Below are positions 5,231 through 7,596 of a DNA stretch of 7,596 nucleotides, one piece after another (the first letter of the stretch is position 1; every line of letters starts with the position of its first letter). The DNA is from JBJSXF01 sp046086225 (GTDB lineage: Bacteria > Actinomycetota > Acidimicrobiia > IMCC26256 > PALSA-610): NCBI GenBank assembly GCA_046086225.1, contig JBJSXF010000086.1, positions 1 through 7,596 on the forward strand. Reading direction: 5' to 3'. The notes beneath the pieces were generated by a model. That model did not search any database. It worked only from the letters and a program-made list of their open reading frames with translations, and was not told the DNA's origin. The position numbers were made by a program, and so were the translations under genes.

Positions 5231-6256
5231 TCACTTGACGGCTGCCGCCCACTTCGTGCCCGTCGCGGCCCACGCCTCGGCGCCGAGCTGCACGTAGTCG
5301 GCGTCGGTCACGGCCTGGAGCCCGTCGGGGCCGAGGTAGAAGTCGACGAACGCCTTCAGGGCCGGGTTCGTCTTCGCCTTCGTCACGTCGACGTAGATGT
5401 AGAGGGTGCGAGAGAGCGGGTACGAGCCGTCGGCGACCGTCTCGGGTGTGGGGGCGATGCACCCGCCGCCGCCGTCGACCTCGAGCAGCTTCACCGTCTC
5501 GCGGTTGAGGTCGGCGAACGCGTAGCCGACCCAGCCGAGCGAGGTGTCGCTCCCGGCGATCCCCTCGATGATGGCGTTGTCGTTCGACTGCGTCGAGTAG
5601 TCGGGTCGGGTCGTGCCCGCCTGCTCCTCGGTGATGTCGCCCGCCTTCACCCGTTCCTCGGCGATGTCCGAGAGGGCGAGCTCGACGAACGCGTCGTAGG
5701 TGCCGGACTCCTCGCCCGGACCCGTGATCTCGAGCGGGGCATCGGGCAGGTCGCCGTTGCCGCCGACCGTGTCGACGAGCTCGTTGGCACCGGCCCACGT
5801 GTCGATGCCTTCCGACTCCGGTCCGATGAGGCCGTAGAGCTGCGCGTCGCTCAGGCACTCGACCGCCGCATTGGCCGGGTTCGTGATCACCGACAGGCCG
5901 TCGAGGGCGACGGGCAACTCGACGTACTTCACGCCGTTCTCGGCGCAGAGGGCGGCCTCCTCGTCCTTGATGGGTCGGGAGGCGTCGTTGATGTCGGCTT
6001 CGCCGTTGCAGAACTGCTGGAAGCCGTCGCCGGTGCCGGGCCCGTCGACCCGCACCGTCGCGTCGGGGTTGCGCTCGGCGAACAGCTCGTTCACCCGGGA
6101 GCTGATCGGCTCGACGGTCGACGAGCCGGTGACGATCACATCACCGGAGGCACCACCACCCCCGCCGGACGACGATCCGGAGCCACAGGCTCCGAGGGCG
6201 AGGACGGCGGCCGTGAGGCCGACGGTCCATCGGAGGGTACGGGTGGTTCGCTTCAC
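5231..6256 (-). CDS. pstS: Phosphate-binding lipoprotein PstS
   Basis: A 341-residue extracytoplasmic receptor that binds inorganic phosphate and delivers it to PstC/PstA. The signal peptide has a basic start (KRTTRTLR), a hydrophobic core and the lipobox LGAC, with Cys24 as the lipidated residue. A flexible Ser/Gly linker follows (25-38). Phosphate-contact motifs are visible: TGSSTVEP (43-50), GPGTGDGFQQF (72-82), DASRPI (91-96) and GPGEESGTYDAF (179-190). YPLSRTLYIYV (279-289) is also characteristic. Cys83, Cys104, Cys134 and Cys266 might form disulfides. The GTG start at 6256 is set by GAGGAG 6 nt upstream and by the signal peptide length. It is the first gene after the PHO box and should be strongly induced by phosphate starvation. 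Confidence 0.97.
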   Translation of the reverse strand: MKRTTRTLRWTVGLTAAVLALGACGSGSSSGGGGGASGDVIVTGSSTVEPISSRVNELFAERNPDATVRVDGPGTGDGFQQFCNGEADINDASRPIKDEEAALCAENGVKYVELPVALDGLSVITNPANAAVECLSDAQLYGLIGPESEGIDTWAGANELVDTVGGNGDLPDAPLEITGPGEESGTYDAFVELALSDIAEERVKAGDITEEQAGTTRPDYSTQSNDNAIIEGIAGSDTSLGWVGYAFADLNRETVKLLEVDGGGGCIAPTPETVADGSYPLSRTLYIYVDVTKAKTNPALKAFVDFYLGPDGLQAVTDADYVQLGAEAWAATGTKWAAAVK

Positions 6257-6291
6257 GGGAGGCTCCTCGCTCGGTACTCGTTGCGCGGACG

Positions 6292-6297
6292 AAGGTA
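6292..6297 (-). promoter_or_regulatory. -10 box of the pstS promoter
   Basis: On the minus strand TACCTT fits the TANNNT pattern. Transcription should begin near 6285, giving a leader of about 29 nt that contains the GAGGAG ribosome site. No consensus -35 is present, as expected for an activator-dependent promoter. The PHO box ends 27 bp upstream. Confidence 0.6.
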
Positions 6298-6324
6298 CGG
6301 AGCCGACCTTGCCGCCGGCCTGCG

Positions 6325-6357
6325 GTGCGGTGAACGGGGGGTGAAGTCGGCGCGAAC
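6325..6357 (-). promoter_or_regulatory. PHO box (three 11-bp units) upstream of pstS
   Basis: Read on the minus strand, three units follow each other with an exact 11-bp period: GTTCGCGCCGA, CTTCACCCCCC and GTTCACCGCAC. The last two match the GTTCACC-n4 direct-repeat unit bound by PhoP (the PhoB-type response regulator) in Streptomyces; the first is weaker. The box ends 27 bp before the TACCTT -10 box, which places it at about -40 to -72, suited to activation. It lies in the 118-bp gap between phoU and pstS. Confidence 0.75.
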
Positions 6358-6374
6358 GTTGGCGGATCGGCGCG

Positions 6375-7082
6375 TCACCGGGACACCTCGGTTGCCTCGT
6401 CGTCCTCGCCGGGGAGGAGTCCGGTGACCATGAATGCCACCCACTGGCCGATCATCACGGCGTGGTCGGCGGTCCGCTCGTAGTCGCGACCGACGAAGGC
6501 GAGCTGCACCGCCATCTGGAGCTGGGCCTCGTCGACGGGCTCGCCCGCGAAGCCCGAGAAGATCGCCCGGAACAGCTCCTTCTGGAGATCATCCATGGCG
6601 TCGTCCATGTCGGGGAGCGCAGCGGCCTTCCCCTCGTCGATGTCGGCGAAGGCATCAATGGCGACCCGCATCTGGTCGGCGGCCTGCTGCCCCATGCGCC
6701 CGATCAGTCCGCGGATGCGCGGCGGGAGCTCACGGGGATAGAGGCGGCGAGTGGCCCGAGCGACGTTGCGCATCAGGCCGGCGGTGAGCTCGATCTCGTG
6801 GACGATCCGGAGCACGGCGAGCATCGCCCGCAGGTCGGAGGCCATCGGCTGCTGGAGTGCGAAGAGTTGGTAGACGCGCTGCTCGAGGTGCCGCCCGTCC
6901 GCCTCGATCGTGCGCCGGGCTCCGAAGATCTCGTCGACGAGATCGAGATCGGCATCGAGGAGGGCCTGGGTTGCGGCGCCGATCTGCTCCCCGGTCTTGA
7001 CCGCGAGCTTCACGACCTCGGTCCGGATGTCGTGGATCTGCTCCTGGAACGATCTTCTTGTCTCGGGTTCGTCCACGGTCAC
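6375..7082 (-). CDS. phoU: Phosphate-signalling regulator PhoU (PhoY-like)
   Basis: A 235-residue all-helical cytoplasmic protein that links the Pst transporter to the PhoR-type sensor kinase and holds the Pho response off when phosphate is plentiful. Two PhoU repeats are seen. The first contains LFALQQPMASDLRAMLAVLR (73-92) and HEIELTAGLMRNVA (95-108). The second contains DDAMDDLQKELF (160-171) and GRDYERTADHAVMIGQW (198-214). The end FMVTGLLPGEDDE (217-229) resembles mycobacterial PhoY proteins. The second repeat keeps the ER..DH metal-site motif; the first has lost its Arg and Asp. The GTG at 7082 is chosen because AGAGG lies 4 nt upstream; a GTG at 7076 is an alternative. The frame extends to 7142, but those residues are unlike PhoU. 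No terminator separates it from pstS, so read-through into pstSCA is likely. Confidence 0.94.
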   Translation of the reverse strand: MTVDEPETRRSFQEQIHDIRTEVVKLAVKTGEQIGAATQALLDADLDLVDEIFGARRTIEADGRHLEQRVYQLFALQQPMASDLRAMLAVLRIVHEIELTAGLMRNVARATRRLYPRELPPRIRGLIGRMGQQAADQMRVAIDAFADIDEGKAAALPDMDDAMDDLQKELFRAIFSGFAGEPVDEAQLQMAVQLAFVGRDYERTADHAVMIGQWVAFMVTGLLPGEDDEATEVSR

Positions 7083-7165
7083 GTCACCTCTTCCGGGACG
7101 GCACCGGGGACAGCCCCCGCTCCGCCGTCCGCATCCTGTCACCTCCCCCGGTGCCCCGGCGGGGT

Positions 7166-7198
7166 GTTCACCAATCGTTCACCCGAGGTTTCCCCATC
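7166..7198 (+). promoter_or_regulatory. PHO box (three 11-bp units) upstream of pstB
   Basis: Three direct-repeat units in plus orientation start at 7166, 7177 and 7188: GTTCACCAATC, GTTCACCCGAG and GTTTCCCCATC. The first two carry the full GTTCACC core of the actinobacterial PhoP site. The box ends exactly 27 bp before the -10 box TACGAT, the same layout as at pstS. It lies in the 200-bp divergent gap between phoU and pstB, so it might also affect phoU, whose own -10 box I cannot identify. Confidence 0.8.
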
Positions 7199-7225
7199 GG
7201 TGGCGCGGCCCCTCCCCGCCCTCCC

Positions 7226-7231
7226 TACGAT
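7226..7231 (+). promoter_or_regulatory. -10 box of the pstB promoter
   Basis: TACGAT fits TANNNT. Transcription should start near 7238 and give a leader of about 45 nt. The leader contains CCGGGGTCG twice (7238-7246 and 7254-7262) and the GGAGGGAG ribosome site. No -35 consensus is present; the upstream PHO box takes its place. Confidence 0.6.
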
Positions 7232-7282
7232 GCCCTTCCGGGGTCGACGCCACCCGGGGTCGGTCGCCCGGAGGGAGTTCGC

Positions 7283-7596
7283 GTGTCGGCAGTGGAGGCG
7301 GAGGGGGTGTCCGGCGGCGAGCTGCCGGTGTTCGCCGCCGAGAACCTCGGTGTCGCCTACGGGGACGTGCCGGCGGTAGCCGGGGTCGATCTCGAGGTCG
7401 GGTCCCATGCCATCACCGCGCTCATCGGACCGTCGGGCTGCGGGAAGAGCACACTGCTCCGCTCGCTCAACCGCATGAACGACCTCATCGCCGGCGCTCG
7501 GGTCACCGGCTCGGTCCGGTATCACGGGCAGGAGCTCTACGCCCCGGGCGTCGATGCGGTCGAGGTCCGGCGGCGGATCGGCATGGTGTTCCAGAA
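7283..7596 (+). CDS. pstB: Phosphate ABC transporter ATP-binding protein PstB (partial, runs off the window)
   Basis: The first 104 residues of the ATPase that drives the Pst transporter from the cytoplasmic face. After a short N-terminal extension, AENLGVAYG (19-27) supplies the aromatic residue that stacks on ATP. GPSGCGKST (49-57) is the Walker A motif, followed by LLRSLNRMNDL (58-68), a signature that separates PstB from other ABC ATPases. GMVFQ (100-104) is the start of the Q-loop. The signature motif, Walker B and C-terminus lie beyond the edge. The GTG at 7283 has GGAGGGAG 5 nt upstream. It is oriented opposite to pstSCA and phoU and has its own PHO-box promoter. What follows it is not visible. 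Confidence 0.96.
   Translation, partial: MSAVEAEGVSGGELPVFAAENLGVAYGDVPAVAGVDLEVGSHAITALIGPSGCGKSTLLRSLNRMNDLIAGARVTGSVRYHGQELYAPGVDAVEVRRRIGMVFQ

Noticed and set aside
6347..6374. Direct repeat TCGGCGCG at 6347-6354 and 6367-6374
   Set aside because: Its 20-bp period does not fit the 11-bp PHO units, and one copy overlaps the weak first unit. It is probably chance in GC-rich DNA.
4817..6427. A long open frame of 536 residues on the plus strand, antisense to pstC and pstS
   Set aside because: It lies over two certain genes, is rich in Arg, Gly and Val repeats typical of antisense reading of high-GC codons, and matches no protein family.
7083..7142. A 20-residue N-terminal extension of PhoU
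   Set aside because: The sequence (Cys/Gly/Arg-rich) is unlike PhoU, and a GTG with AGAGG upstream occurs at 7082, where the family similarity starts.
7150..7165. GC-rich dyad CCCC-GGC-GGGG between phoU and pstB, considered as a terminator
   Set aside because: It lies between divergent gene starts, where no terminator is needed, and the 4-bp arms are expected by chance in such DNA.
1..7596. Search for tRNA, rRNA, CRISPR arrays, insertion sequences, toxin-antitoxin or phage genes
   Set aside because: No cloverleaf, regular spaced repeat, transposase, terminal inverted repeat or defence-type protein was seen by reading. A weak RNA gene could escape this.

Overview
This 7.6 kb window is high-GC DNA from an actinobacterium. 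Two WhiB-family iron-sulfur regulators (a family confined to Actinobacteria), an F420-type luciferase-like oxidoreductase, GTG starts, TANNNT -10 elements and GTTCACC-type PHO boxes all point that way. A class such as Acidimicrobiia is a guess from overall feel, not something the sequence proves. I see no RNA gene, mobile element, CRISPR array or phage gene.

Region 1 (1-2764) is a compact block of alternating genes. It holds a probable 3' end of an unidentified gene (2-79), an intergenic region of about 210 bp, a WhiB2-type regulator (+), a monofunctional glutamate formimidoyltransferase (-), an LLM-class oxidoreductase (+) and a second WhiB-family regulator (-). The convergent pairs overlap by 4 and 11 bp, both at palindromic stop codons. 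The divergent pair is separated by only 38 bp, which hold a perfect inverted repeat made of two back-to-back -10 boxes. These are placed so that both mRNAs should be leaderless.

Region 2 (2765-3334) is a 264 bp divergent intergenic region followed by an unrecognised 89-residue protein, then a likely bidirectional hairpin terminator.

Region 3 (3335-7596) is a phosphate-starvation locus for high-affinity phosphate uptake. On the minus strand the order is phoU, pstS, pstC, pstA. On the plus strand pstB diverges and runs off the window. The lipoprotein PstS captures phosphate, PstC and PstA form the membrane channel, PstB supplies ATP, and PhoU couples the transporter to the PhoR/PhoP-type two-component system. 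The usual pstSCAB(-phoU) order is therefore broken up. Both the pstS and pstB promoters carry three 11-bp PHO-box units followed by exactly 27 bp and a TACNNT -10 box, so the split halves should still respond together to phosphate limitation.

I found no clearly new multi-gene system. The most interesting signals are regulatory: the matched PHO-box promoters, the symmetric divergent leaderless promoter, and the GACAC (WhiA-like) repeats just upstream of the WhiB2-type gene.
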